Below, in pieces: positions 1 to 6,537 of a stretch of DNA of 8,280 nt. The DNA comes from an uncultured Eubacteriales bacterium (lineage in GTDB: Bacteria; Bacillota; Clostridia; Oscillospirales; Butyricicoccaceae), in the NCBI GenBank assembly GCA_910585875.1, contig CAJUIK010000074.1, forward strand, positions 1 through 8,280. The letters are read 5' to 3'. Position 1 is the stretch's first letter, and each line of letters begins with the position of its first letter. The position numbers and the translations under genes are program-made. The notes beneath the pieces were generated by a model that saw only the letters and a program-made list of their open reading frames with translations, was not told the origin of the DNA and ran no database searches.

Positions 1-50
1 CCATAGGCCAAAACCAGGCTGGCCAGCAGCAGCAGTTCATTGCGCATCAT
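1..50 (-). CDS. Queuosine-precursor transporter-like membrane protein (N-terminal fragment)
   Basis: Only the first 16 codons are inside the window, reading MMRNELLLLASLVLAY and continuing past base 1. The start is well supported: a strong AGGAGG site (complement of 59-64) lies 8 nt before the ATG at 50, and the gene overlaps the stop of the upstream radical SAM gene by 14 nt, so the two are translationally linked. A short charged start followed at once by a hydrophobic segment fits a multi-pass membrane protein. From memory, YhhQ/VUT-family transporters of queuosine precursors in Clostridia often begin with a similar MNELLLL-type segment. The call rests on that resemblance and on the radical SAM neighbour. 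Sixteen residues cannot prove a family, so any other small integral membrane protein remains possible. Confidence 0.5.
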   Translation of the reverse strand, partial: MMRNELLLLASLVLAY

Positions 51-762
51 TACTGAATCCTCCTACTCCGAAATCCGTGTTGTTCAGCAGAATATCCACC
101 CGGGGGTTTTCCCAATAAAACGGCGCCACCTGCCGACGGAAGACCTGGATTACCGCCGGGTCCGGCTGGATGGGCTTGGTGTTTTTCTGCATGATATTGA
201 CGCAGACCCGCTCAAAATGGGCCAAACCGGTTTCAATATCCCGCTTCATGCTTTGGGCGGTCTGGCCCGGCAGACCCTGGAGCAGGCAGACCTCGTCGCA
301 GTAAGCGGCGATCTGGGCCGGGTCGGCGTCGACGCCCTTGTCCAGGTAGCTTTCGCGGAACAGGGCGTCAAAGGTTTCCACGCCGATTTTGATTTTGACT
401 TCCACCCCTTGGGCGGCGAACCGGGCCTTCAGCGGGGCGATCTCCTGCCGGTGGACCCAGTGACATTCAAAGTGCAGGGCGGCGATCTGCTTCTGCCGGC
501 AAACCGCCTCAATCTCCGCCATAGTCTCTGGATCCAGGTCTACAAAGCTGCCCGAGTTGATGACTTCCAACCGGCGGTACAGGCCGGAGACCCGGGCCAG
601 CTGCCGGCGGTTTAGGGCCAGATTGGCCTGGCCGTCCAGGCTAAAATCCAAGTGATAATCGCAGAAGCGGCATCGTCGCCACCGGCAGCCCCGACCGCGC
701 AGCAGCACAATCTCCCGCGGGTTTTTATGGGGAATGACAGAATAGCGTTCCATTTCGTCCAT
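37..762 (-). CDS. Radical SAM protein, candidate queuine lyase (QueL-like)
   Basis: This is a 241-residue protein with an iron-sulfur motif CX4CX2C at Cys26, Cys31 and Cys34 (GCRWRRCRFCDYH), one residue longer than the usual CX3CX2C. Later strands typical of a partial TIM barrel include INSGSFVD (68-75), ECHWV (99-103) and KIGVETFD (125-132). Such enzymes use a 4Fe-4S cluster and S-adenosylmethionine to start radical chemistry. The gene overlaps a downstream gene that looks like a queuosine-precursor transporter. In Clostridioides difficile a radical SAM enzyme, QueL, converts queuine to preQ1, so this is the leading hypothesis, but the substrate is inferred from context only. The ATG at 762 is chosen because a promoter at 809-837 rules out the longer reading, whose upstream starts lie in or before the -10 box. 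An AAAGGGG site lies 14 nt upstream, which is rather far. A second ATG at 753 is the alternative. Confidence 0.75.
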   Translation of the reverse strand: MDEMERYSVIPHKNPREIVLLRGRGCRWRRCRFCDYHLDFSLDGQANLALNRRQLARVSGLYRRLEVINSGSFVDLDPETMAEIEAVCRQKQIAALHFECHWVHRQEIAPLKARFAAQGVEVKIKIGVETFDALFRESYLDKGVDADPAQIAAYCDEVCLLQGLPGQTAQSMKRDIETGLAHFERVCVNIMQKNTKPIQPDPAVIQVFRRQVAPFYWENPRVDILLNNTDFGVGGFSNDAQ

Positions 763-808
763 TGTTACAAAAAATACCCCTTTCCGGCGCTTTTTGCGCC
801 CAAACGGC

Positions 809-837
809 ATTATACCACTCGGAAAAGGGCAGGTCAA
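809..837 (-). promoter_or_regulatory. Sigma-A promoter of the radical SAM gene
   Basis: On the minus strand TTGACC (complement of 832-837) is followed after 17 bp by a perfect TATAAT (complement of 809-814). Transcription would start near 802 and give a leader of about 40 nt before the ATG at 762. The promoter is divergent from the one at 863-891. Confidence 0.82.
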
Positions 838-862
838 CTCTGGATACGGCGCTGCCCTGAAC

Positions 863-891
863 TTGATTGGCAGAGGCGCGATTGGTACAAT
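863..891 (+). promoter_or_regulatory. Sigma-A promoter of the DHFR-like gene
   Basis: TTGATT (863-868) and TACAAT (886-891) are separated by 17 bp. The predicted start site near 898 gives a short leader that carries the AAGGAGA ribosome binding site. Only 25 bp separates this -35 from the -35 of the divergent promoter, so a regulator bound here could affect both. Confidence 0.75.
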
Positions 892-930
892 AAAAAGTAA
901 GAGCGCTATTTGGGAAAAGGAGAACATTCA

Positions 931-1491
931 ATGAGAAAAGTTACGTTATTCATCGCCATGAGTTTGGACGGATATATTGCGGACCCACAGGGCGGGGTGG
1001 ATTGGCTGAGCGGGCAGGGCGGAGAAGGGGAGAAAGATTTTTATGGGGAATTTATCCGGGGCGTGGATACCGTCGTCATGGGAGGCAATACCTATCGCCA
1101 AATTATCGAGAAGCTCTCCCCGGGCCGCTGGCCCTATGAAGGGCTGACGGCCTATGTGTTGACCCATCGCCCTCAGCCGGCGGCGGAGGGCGTCGTTTTC
1201 ACAGACGGCCCGGCTTGCCGGCTGGCGGCGGAGCTGAAAAGCCGGCCGGGCAAGGGGATCTGGGTTTGCGGCGGCGCCGCCGTGGCCCAGGCGCTGATAG
1301 CCGGCGGGCTGATTGACGAATACCGTATTTCCATCATTCCCACCATATTGGGCGGGGGAATCCCGCTGTTCGGCAGGCTTCCAGCAGAAATCAAATTGAG
1401 TTTGGTCGGCGCCCGAACCTCCGACGGTATGGCAGAGCTGACCTACCGGCCCAGAGGGGCCGGCAGCCGCGCTGGAGAGCCTCGGGATTAG
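931..1491 (+). CDS. Dihydrofolate reductase family protein (RibD C-terminal fold)
   Basis: This 186-residue protein has the NADPH-dependent reductase fold shared by DHFR and the RibD C-terminal domain. Visible marks are TLFIAMSLDGYIAD (5-18), VVMGGNTY (48-55), the glycine-rich cofactor-binding loop WVCGGAAVA (111-119), and DEYRISIIPTILGGGIPLF (129-147), typical of the stand-alone YyaP/YwjB-like members of Bacillota. These are usually annotated as dihydrofolate or deaminase-reductase family proteins of unknown substrate, and there is no deaminase domain that would suggest riboflavin synthesis. The ATG at 931 is chosen because AAGGAGA lies 8 nt upstream; a TTG at 910 would lie ahead of that site. 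The last 15 residues, rich in Arg, Gly and Ala, go beyond the fold. The gene appears monocistronic, as another promoter follows at 1509. Family is sure, substrate unknown. Confidence 0.88.
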   Translation: MRKVTLFIAMSLDGYIADPQGGVDWLSGQGGEGEKDFYGEFIRGVDTVVMGGNTYRQIIEKLSPGRWPYEGLTAYVLTHRPQPAAEGVVFTDGPACRLAAELKSRPGKGIWVCGGAAVAQALIAGGLIDEYRISIIPTILGGGIPLFGRLPAEIKLSLVGARTSDGMAELTYRPRGAGSRAGEPRD

Positions 1492-1508
1492 CCCGCCGCA
1501 TGGAAGAT

Positions 1509-1537
1509 TTGCAATTACAAGCGGACAGGCGTATAAT
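1509..1537 (+). promoter_or_regulatory. Sigma-A promoter of the M20 amidohydrolase gene
   Basis: TTGCAA (1509-1514), a 17-bp spacer, then perfect TATAAT (1532-1537). Transcription from about 1544 gives a leader of about 60 nt containing a small GGCCC/GGGCC hairpin (1560-1578) and the AGAAAGG ribosome binding site (1587-1593). Confidence 0.8.
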
Positions 1538-1603
1538 AAAGGCAGGAAAATTGGAAACTGGCCCGTTTGCCTTGGGCCGCCGAATCAGAAAGGTTGGATC
1601 GCC

Positions 1604-2896
1604 ATGGATATCAAAGAAATGAAGCGTCGCGTCTGCCAAGCGGTGGACGACAACGCAGAAAAAATTATCGCTTTGGGCGAATCGATTTTTGCCGAGCCGG
1701 AGATGGGATTTAAGGAGTTCAAGACCTCTGCCAAAGTGAAAAAAGTGCTGGACGACCTGGGCGTCGCCCACCAGGACGACGTGGCCATTACCGGCGTGAT
1801 CGCCCCCATGAAGGGCCGCAATTCCAACGTGCGCCTAGCCCTGATGGGCGAGCTGGACGCCATCGTGGCCCCGGGCCACCGCTGCGCCGACCCGGCCACC
1901 GGAGCGGCCCATTCCTGCGGCCACCATGTGCAGATCGCCACTGTGATGGGCGCCGCCATGGCGCTGAAAGAAAGCGGGATCATGAGCGAGCTGGACGGCG
2001 ACATTGTGCTGATGGCCGTGCCCGCTGAAGAGGGCGTGGAGCTGGAATACCGCCAGAGCCTCATCGACCAGGGCAAGCTGTCCTTTATCGGCGGTAAGCA
2101 GGAATTTATCAAGCTGGGCGTTTTTGACGATATCGACATGATGCTGATGCAACACACGGACAACAGCCGCAAGGCCGCCGCCGGCGGCGGGACCGGCATG
2201 GGCTTTGTGGCCAAGCTGGTTTATTACAAAGGCCAGGAATCCCACGCGGCTCTGCCTTTCCAGGGCGTCAACGCACTGCAAGCCGCCAAAATCGGCCTCA
2301 TTGCCATCGACGCCCAGCGGGAGACCTTCCGAGATCAGGATATGGTCCGGGTTCATCCCATCATCACCAAGGGCGGCGACCTGGTGAACGTGGTGCCTGC
2401 CGACGTGCGCATCGAAACCTTCTGCCGGGCCAATAACATGGCCGCGGTGGAGGACGCCAGCATGAAAGTCAACCGGGCCCTGAAGGCCGGCGCGGACGCC
2501 GTTGGCGCCGAAGTGAAAATCGTGGACATCCCGGGGTATATGACGCCCTATGAATGCCCAGAGATGAAAGCCGTTGTAGAGCAGAATCTGAAGGAGATCT
2601 ACGGCGAGGAAAACGTGGTTCCCGGCATGGGATATACCACCGAGGCCAACGACGTGGCGCACCTGATTCCCACCGTACATTGCACCATCGGCGGCGCCGA
2701 AGGCATTGCCCACAGCTCTAATTACGAGATTGCGGACAAGGATTCCGCTTATATCAGGGCCACAAAGGCGCTGCTGTGCTCCGCTATCGACCTGCTGGCC
2801 AACGGCGCGGAGAAGGGCCTTTCCGTCAAAAAGAATTTCCAGGCGCCGATGACCAAAGAGCAGTATCTGCGGGAATGGGGCAAGCTGAACGTCTAA
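1604..2896 (+). CDS. M20D-family amidohydrolase (metallo-aminoacylase/peptidase)
   Basis: This 430-residue cytoplasmic metalloenzyme hydrolyses amide bonds, typically removing an acyl group from an amino acid or cleaving a small peptide-like substrate. The M20D pattern is intact: MGELDA (81-86), HSCGHH (103-108) with metal ligands Cys105 and His107, PAEEG (140-144) with the catalytic Glu pair, QHTD (183-186) with His184, and the late ligand His370 in GIAHSSNYE. The inserted dimerisation domain begins near ESHAALPFQGVNALQAA (212-228), the usual lid motif. No signal peptide is visible. The protein is somewhat longer than the roughly 390-400 residues of N-acyl-amino-acid hydrolases such as hippurate hydrolase, and AbgB-like p-aminobenzoyl-glutamate hydrolases are also related. 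The exact substrate cannot be read from sequence. The gene stands alone between its own promoter and a strong terminator. The ATG at 1604 follows AGAAAGG by 10 nt. Confidence 0.92.
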   Translation: MDIKEMKRRVCQAVDDNAEKIIALGESIFAEPEMGFKEFKTSAKVKKVLDDLGVAHQDDVAITGVIAPMKGRNSNVRLALMGELDAIVAPGHRCADPATGAAHSCGHHVQIATVMGAAMALKESGIMSELDGDIVLMAVPAEEGVELEYRQSLIDQGKLSFIGGKQEFIKLGVFDDIDMMLMQHTDNSRKAAAGGGTGMGFVAKLVYYKGQESHAALPFQGVNALQAAKIGLIAIDAQRETFRDQDMVRVHPIITKGGDLVNVVPADVRIETFCRANNMAAVEDASMKVNRALKAGADAVGAEVKIVDIPGYMTPYECPEMKAVVEQNLKEIYGEENVVPGMGYTTEANDVAHLIPTVHCTIGGAEGIAHSSNYEIADKDSAYIRATKALLCSAIDLLANGAEKGLSVKKNFQAPMTKEQYLREWGKLNV

Positions 2897-2922
2897 ACGA
2901 GTCCAAGCAAGCCGGCGGGCCC

Positions 2923-2951
2923 AAAAGAGGGGGAGTTTCCCCCTCTTTTTT
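2923..2951 (+). terminator. Rho-independent terminator after the amidohydrolase gene
   Basis: GAGGGGG (2927-2933), a 5-nt loop, CCCCCTC (2939-2945) and six Ts (2946-2951). The four As just before the stem extend the pairing into the T run, so the element could also work in part from the opposite strand. It separates the amidohydrolase unit from the operon that follows. Confidence 0.93.
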
Positions 2952-2979
2952 GCGCCGTCAAACAATCGCTGCCGGCCCA

Positions 2980-3000
2980 TTTATTCATAAAACGAATAAA
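2980..3000. repeat. Perfect 7-bp inverted repeat upstream of the yerC promoter
   Basis: TTTATTC (2980-2986) and GAATAAA (2994-3000) are exact complements around a 7-nt centre. It lies about 90 bp upstream of the -35 at 3090, in a stretch (2952-3089) with no gene that I can support. It could be an operator or a chance AT-rich palindrome. Its function is unknown. Confidence 0.45.
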
Positions 3001-3089
3001 AATCCTCTTGAGGCAGTTTATTTTGCGGAACGCACAGAAAACCCCCGAAAACCTTGCGGCCATTTGTGGAAAACGGCTAAAAATCATCC

Positions 3090-3119
3090 TTTACACTCTG
3101 GCGTTATATATGGTAAAAT
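3090..3119 (+). promoter_or_regulatory. Extended -10 promoter of the yerC-hslO gene run
   Basis: TTTACA (3090-3095) and TAAAAT (3114-3119) are spaced by 18 bp, with an extended -10 TG at 3111-3112. The start site would be near 3126. It is the only good promoter I see ahead of the six same-strand genes, so it probably serves the whole run. Confidence 0.72.
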
Positions 3120-3125
3120 ATCGCT

Positions 3126-3308
3126 AAGCTATCGGAAAAGCCTTTGCCGGCCTTTCTTTTTTCAAAGGGGAGAAGGGCGGTTCCAGGCTGGCGGAGAAAT
3201 TTCTGCACGCCGCCTTCGGCGCCAGGCAAAAGGGATCGGGGCTCCCCGCGCCGGCGGGGAGCTTGGCCGCCGGGCCTGCCGACATCATATCAAGGGAGAT
3301 GGGGAAAG
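3126..3308 (+). promoter_or_regulatory. Structured 5' leader of the yerC operon, possible attenuator
   Basis: The leader of about 183 nt holds no convincing reading frame. Almost at its start, GAAAAGCC (3135-3142) can pair with GGCCTTTC (3149-3156), with one A-C mismatch, around a 6-nt loop, and six Ts follow (3157-3162): a weak terminator-like element. Further down is a perfect 9-bp hairpin GCTCCCCGC/GCGGGGAGC (3241-3249 and 3254-3262) with a GCCG loop. The AAGGGAG ribosome binding site is at 3292-3298. I recognise no known riboswitch or T-box sequence. That the leader regulates is inference. Confidence 0.45.
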
Positions 3309-3596
3309 ATGCGCGTAAGACCAAAGAAAGAAAGCATAGACGAGCTGTTTTTGGCCATTCTTTCGCTGGAAAGCCTGGAGGAATGCCGGGCCTTTTTTGA
3401 AGATTTGTGCACCCGCAACGAGCTGATGGCCATGCATCAGCGGATTATCGTGGCCAGAATGCTGAAAAAGGGCAGAATATACAGCCATATTGTAGAAGCC
3501 ACCGGCGCCAGCACCGCCACCATCAGCCGGGTGAACCGGGCGCTGATGGACGGGCGGGGCGGTTACGCCGCCGTGCTGGAAAGGATGGGCCAATGA
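3309..3596 (+). CDS. yerC: YerC/YecD family TrpR-related DNA-binding protein
   Basis: This 95-residue protein has the all-helical Trp-repressor fold. The family signature is clear: a helical N-terminal half with ELFLAILSL (12-20) and DLCTRNELMAMHQRIIVARML (32-52), then a helix-turn-helix in which KGRIYSHIVEATGASTATIS (54-73) forms the DNA-reading unit, and the ending RVNRALMDGRGGYAAVL (74-90). YerC proteins are common in Bacillota. They are related to E. coli TrpR, but their ligand and target genes are mostly unknown and a role in tryptophan control should not be assumed. The gene opens the operon and overlaps the methyltransferase gene by 4 nt (ATGA). AAGGGAG lies 10 nt before the ATG. It may autoregulate the promoter at 3090, which is inference. 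Confidence 0.92.
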   Translation: MRVRPKKESIDELFLAILSLESLEECRAFFEDLCTRNELMAMHQRIIVARMLKKGRIYSHIVEATGASTATISRVNRALMDGRGGYAAVLERMGQ

Positions 3597-4423
3597 TCCC
3601 CTACTCTGCTTTGGCCCAGGTTTACGACCAGCTGACCGGCGACGTGGCCTACCGCCAGTGGGCGGAATTTGCCCAAAGAGCTTTTGAACGGCAGGGAGAA
3701 GGGGAGACGAAGGTCGTGTTGGAGCTGGCCTGCGGCACAGGCAGCTTGACCCAGCTGCTGGCCCAGGCCGGTTACGAGATGATCGCCTCCGATATTTCCC
3801 CGGAAATGCTGTCCGTGGCCCGGGAAAAATGCGCTTCGGCCCCCTGCCCGCCCATTTTTCTGTGCCAGGATATGCGGGAGCTGGATCTCTACGGCGATAT
3901 CGACGCCGCCGTCTGCTGCCTGGACAGCGTCAACTACCTGACCGGTCTGCGGGACCTGAAGCGGGCCTTTCGCCGCGTCGCCCTGTTCCTACGGCCCGGC
4001 GGGCTGTTTTTGTTCGATGTGAAAACCCCGCTGGCTTTTGCGGAGATGGGCGGCCTTTCCAGCATTCAGCAGGCGGGGGAGGCTTTTTGCGCCTGGCAAT
4101 ATGGCTACGACGCCAAAAGCGGCGCCGCCCAGCACCAGGTGGATATCTTTTGGCCCGAAGCCGACGGCCGCTATCTGCGCAGCACCGAGCTCCACGAGCA
4201 GCGGGCCTACAGCCGCCAACAGCTGGAGCAGGCGCTGGCCCAGGCGGGGCTGGACGCGGTTTCCGTCTGCGCCTCTCCCGAGGGCGGCAGACCGGGCCCC
4301 AAGGCCCGCAGGCTCTATTTTGCGGCCCGAAAAAAGAAGGGGGAAGCGCCAATTCAGCCGGCCGGAAGCTGGAAGGCCGCAGTCGTCTCCAGAGAATCCC
4401 TGAGGCGGCAGGGGAACCAATGA
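3593..4423 (+). CDS. Class I SAM-dependent methyltransferase
   Basis: This 276-residue protein has a Rossmann-fold methyltransferase domain. Motif I is VVLELACGTGSL (41-52), the acidic residue binding the SAM ribose is Asp67 in ASDISPEML, a further strand with an acidic turn is CQDMREL (91-97), the post-II region is AAVCCLDSVNYL (105-116), and RPGGLFLFDV (134-143) is the usual post-motif strand. A C-terminal substrate region ends in a conserved-looking RLYFAARKK (240-248), after which about 28 extra residues, rich in Lys, Arg, Gly and Pro, extend past the normal family end. It resembles the YqeM-like methyltransferases of Bacillota, whose substrate is unknown. The ATG at 3593 overlaps the yerC stop, with AAAGGA at 3580-3585. 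Genes of this type beside yerC and hslO recur in Clostridia as I recall it, which suggests a housekeeping rather than a secondary-metabolism role. Confidence 0.87.
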   Translation: MIPYSALAQVYDQLTGDVAYRQWAEFAQRAFERQGEGETKVVLELACGTGSLTQLLAQAGYEMIASDISPEMLSVAREKCASAPCPPIFLCQDMRELDLYGDIDAAVCCLDSVNYLTGLRDLKRAFRRVALFLRPGGLFLFDVKTPLAFAEMGGLSSIQQAGEAFCAWQYGYDAKSGAAQHQVDIFWPEADGRYLRSTELHEQRAYSRQQLEQALAQAGLDAVSVCASPEGGRPGPKARRLYFAARKKKGEAPIQPAGSWKAAVVSRESLRRQGNQ

Positions 4424-4490
4424 CGGCGAAAGCCCGCCCTCTGTTGGCGGCGCCGGGGAAAGAGCTTCCGAATTTTTGGGGAGGAACCAG

Positions 4491-5573
4491 ATGAAACACA
4501 AATTGATAGATCAAAAATACCGGTTTGTCACCCTGTTTGACGACCAGACCGGCGCTTATATCCGAACCGGCGTGATTGAAAACGGGAAGGATTCTGGAGT
4601 CGACCCTTTTATGGCCTCTTTTCCCCATTTGATCGACGTGGGCGTGATGGGCCATTGCGCCCACGGCAAATCCGGCCTGTGCGCCAAGGCGGGCATTGGC
4701 TGCTACCAAAGCGGTCTGACGGTGGAAAAGCCCAATATGTCCTTGAAGGATTTCCAATGGATTGTGGACCAGTGCCGAGGGCGGGTGAATCAGTTCGCCC
4801 TGGGGGGCCGGGGAGATCCGGATATGCACGAAGAGTTTGAGCAGATGCTGGCCCTGTGCAGGCAGGCCCAAATCGCGCCCAATTTCACCACCTCAGGCTT
4901 TGGCTTGACAGAGCGGGCCGCCCGGATCTGCGCCCAATACTGCGGCGCCGTGGCCGTCAGCTGGTACCGCAGCGATTACACCCTGAAGGCCATTCAAATG
5001 CTGCTGCAAGCCGGCGTCCGCACCAATATCCACTATGTGCTGGGGCGAAACAGCATTGACGAGGCCGTCCGGCGGCTGAAGGAACAGGATTTCCCCCGGG
5101 GAATCAACGCGGTGATCTTCTTGCTCCACAAACCGGCGGGCCAGGGGACCCGGGAAAACGTGCTTTCTGTGTCCGACCCCCGGACGGCGGAATTTTTCGC
5201 CCAGCTGGACGCCCCTCACCCCTTTAAAGTGGGGCTGGACTCCTGCAGCGTGCCCGGCGCCCTGAAATTCTGCCAAAACATCCTGCCGGAATCTCTGGAC
5301 GCCTGTGAAGGGGGCCGGTTCAGCTGTTATATCGGCGCAGATTTGAAGATGACCCCTTGCAGCTTTGACCAGCGGGACCAATACCAGACGCAGCTGGGGC
5401 CGGATACCAGCATTGAGGACGCCTGGAACAGCCCGGTCTTTCAGCGCTTCCGCCAAAAGCTGAAGGGCGCCTGCCCGGATTGCCCCCAACAGGCCCTGTG
5501 CCTGGGCGGCTGTCCGCTGATGCCGGAGATTGTCTTCTGCGACAAGCCGGAGCGAAAGATTGTAGAGGATTAA
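4491..5573 (+). CDS. Radical SAM/SPASM domain protein with atypical cysteine triad
   Basis: This 360-residue protein has two cysteine-rich parts. Near the N-terminus GHCAHGKSGLCAKAGIGCYQ places Cys56, Cys64 and Cys71 as CX7CX6C, where radical SAM enzymes normally have CX3CX2C. A following ALGGRGDPDMHEEF (103-116) matches the position of the glycine-rich SAM-contact strand, and barrel-like repeats follow (NFTTSGFG 131-138, AVAVSWYR 153-160, NIHYVLG 179-185, NAVIFLLHKPAG 206-217). The C-terminal part has the SPASM pattern for auxiliary clusters: Cys279, Cys290, then CX2CX5CX3C at 328, 331, 337 and 341, and Cys350. SPASM enzymes often modify peptides or proteins. Downstream lie two genes sharing one N-terminal motif, which makes them candidate substrates. 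The ATG at 4491 follows GGGGAGG by 6 nt. Family membership is well supported; the reaction is unknown. Confidence 0.85.
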   Translation: MKHKLIDQKYRFVTLFDDQTGAYIRTGVIENGKDSGVDPFMASFPHLIDVGVMGHCAHGKSGLCAKAGIGCYQSGLTVEKPNMSLKDFQWIVDQCRGRVNQFALGGRGDPDMHEEFEQMLALCRQAQIAPNFTTSGFGLTERAARICAQYCGAVAVSWYRSDYTLKAIQMLLQAGVRTNIHYVLGRNSIDEAVRRLKEQDFPRGINAVIFLLHKPAGQGTRENVLSVSDPRTAEFFAQLDAPHPFKVGLDSCSVPGALKFCQNILPESLDACEGGRFSCYIGADLKMTPCSFDQRDQYQTQLGPDTSIEDAWNSPVFQRFRQKLKGACPDCPQQALCLGGCPLMPEIVFCDKPERKIVED

Positions 5574-5576
5574 AAG

Positions 5577-5630
5577 GGAAAGGAAGGGTTTTTTATGAAA
5601 ATCAGAAGCGATTTTGTCACCAATTCCAGC
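5577..5630 (+). repeat. 54-nt direct repeat, copy 1: ribosome binding site plus first 12 codons
   Basis: Bases 5577-5630 match 6538-6591 with four differences, all transitions; 29 nt from the ATG onward are identical. The copy spans the GGAAGGG ribosome binding site, the start codon and codons 1-12 of the 305-residue protein. The sequences diverge at once after the Ser codons. Confidence 0.9.
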
Positions 5631-6512
5631 TCCAGCAGCTATGTCGCCGTCACCATACAAGGGACGGGCGACCTTTATCTGCATTGCTTTTTGGATGAAT
5701 ATGAGGCGATTGAGGAGCCCGATCTGTTGAAAGCGAAAACCGCCCGGCAGATTGGCGAGGCCCTTTGCGACGCATGCGGCATAGAGGAAGAGGATATGCC
5801 GGAAGAGCTGGAGGAGTTGATTGCGCAGCTGGAAGAGCTGTCTTCTTTGGAGGAAGTTTCGTCCATCACCGTGGAAACTACAGATATCAATCGGGGCGAA
5901 TTTATAGAAGCCTATCTGGACGATTTTGATAACGTCGACGACCCGGACGACGTGGACTACGTGGAGATTACTTCCGGTTACCAGACAAAGCGGAAGCTGC
6001 GCGCCGCTTGGTTCCAGCAAACCAGGAAGGTCAATTTGACCGACGAGGCCCAGGAAGAGTTTGACTCAGAGGATGAGGAAGGATTGTATGTATCCTTCAA
6101 TTATTCCCCCAAAGAGATCACTGTGCCGGCAGAGGCGCGGTTTTTAGGCCAAGAGGATTTTAATGGATGCGACAACCTGGAAACTGTGATTTTTGAGGGG
6201 GAGGCGGAGCAAATCGCGGCCAATACCTTTGAGTATTTACCCAATCTGACGACCATCATTGCCCCCAAGATGCCGCTGGACAAATTTCAAAACAAGGGCA
6301 AGCTGGCGGCAGTTTTGGGCTTTGCCCAGCAGGCGGTTCAGGGCGAAAAAGCGGAGCCCTACCGTTACCGGGAAGAATACCTGGCCTATATTGAAACACA
6401 CCGAGACATGCTGACGCCCGCCATCCTGCGGCAGCTGGCGCTGCTCCAGACGATGCTGACGGAGCGCATCATTTCCCCGCAAGAACTGCCTGATTGGATG
6501 AATCTGGATTGA
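5595..6512 (+). CDS. Acidic BspA-type leucine-rich repeat protein with MKIRSDFVTNSSSSS N-terminus
   Basis: This 305-residue protein starts with MKIRSDFVTNSSSSSY (1-16), a motif I recall from the starts of many otherwise unrelated Bacillota and phage proteins of unknown function. Residues 36-170 are strongly acidic (for example EEEDMPEELEEL 64-75 and DDFDNVDDPDDVDYVE 109-124). Residues 172-230 carry BspA-like leucine-rich repeats: KEITVPAEARFLGQEDFNGC, then NLETVIFEGEAEQIAANTF and NLTTIIAPKMPLDKF. A helical tail (about 255-300) has EEYLAYIETHRDMLTPAILR, resembling C-termini of other bacterial BspA-like repeat proteins. No signal peptide or membrane span is seen, so it is probably cytoplasmic, unlike the surface BspA proteins. 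It starts 21 nt after the SPASM gene, with GGAAGGG 6 nt before the ATG. It may be a substrate or partner of that enzyme. The function is unknown. Confidence 0.82.
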   Translation: MKIRSDFVTNSSSSSYVAVTIQGTGDLYLHCFLDEYEAIEEPDLLKAKTARQIGEALCDACGIEEEDMPEELEELIAQLEELSSLEEVSSITVETTDINRGEFIEAYLDDFDNVDDPDDVDYVEITSGYQTKRKLRAAWFQQTRKVNLTDEAQEEFDSEDEEGLYVSFNYSPKEITVPAEARFLGQEDFNGCDNLETVIFEGEAEQIAANTFEYLPNLTTIIAPKMPLDKFQNKGKLAAVLGFAQQAVQGEKAEPYRYREEYLAYIETHRDMLTPAILRQLALLQTMLTERIISPQELPDWMNLD

Positions 6513-6537
6513 CAAGGGAATCGGCAGACGTTGGGGC

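Noticed and set aside
763..927. N-terminal extension of the leftward radical SAM gene up to an ATG at 927
   Set aside because: It overlaps a strong minus-strand promoter (809-837). A start in or upstream of the -10 box would not be transcribed, and the extension has no family-like content.
910..930. TTG start at 910 for the DHFR-like gene
   Set aside because: The AAGGAGA ribosome binding site at 917-923 would lie inside the extended coding sequence. The ATG at 931 begins the family's usual RKVTLFIAMSLDGYIA.
1835..2980. Long 381-residue open frame on the minus strand opposite the amidohydrolase
   Set aside because: It is a shadow of the M20 gene caused by GC-rich codon use. It has no ribosome binding site or recognisable motif and runs through the terminator.
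3126..3308. T-box or tryptophan-type leader in front of the TrpR-like gene
   Set aside because: There is no T-box core sequence, no run of Trp codons and no leader reading frame with a ribosome binding site.
3407..3592. Upstream extension of the methyltransferase frame
   Set aside because: It overlaps the whole second half of yerC. The ATG at 3593 with AAAGGA upstream and the ATGA overlap gives the normal family N-terminus.
4893..6020. Long 375-residue open frame on the minus strand across the SPASM and LRR genes
   Set aside because: It spans two well-supported forward genes and the space between them, and has no family features.
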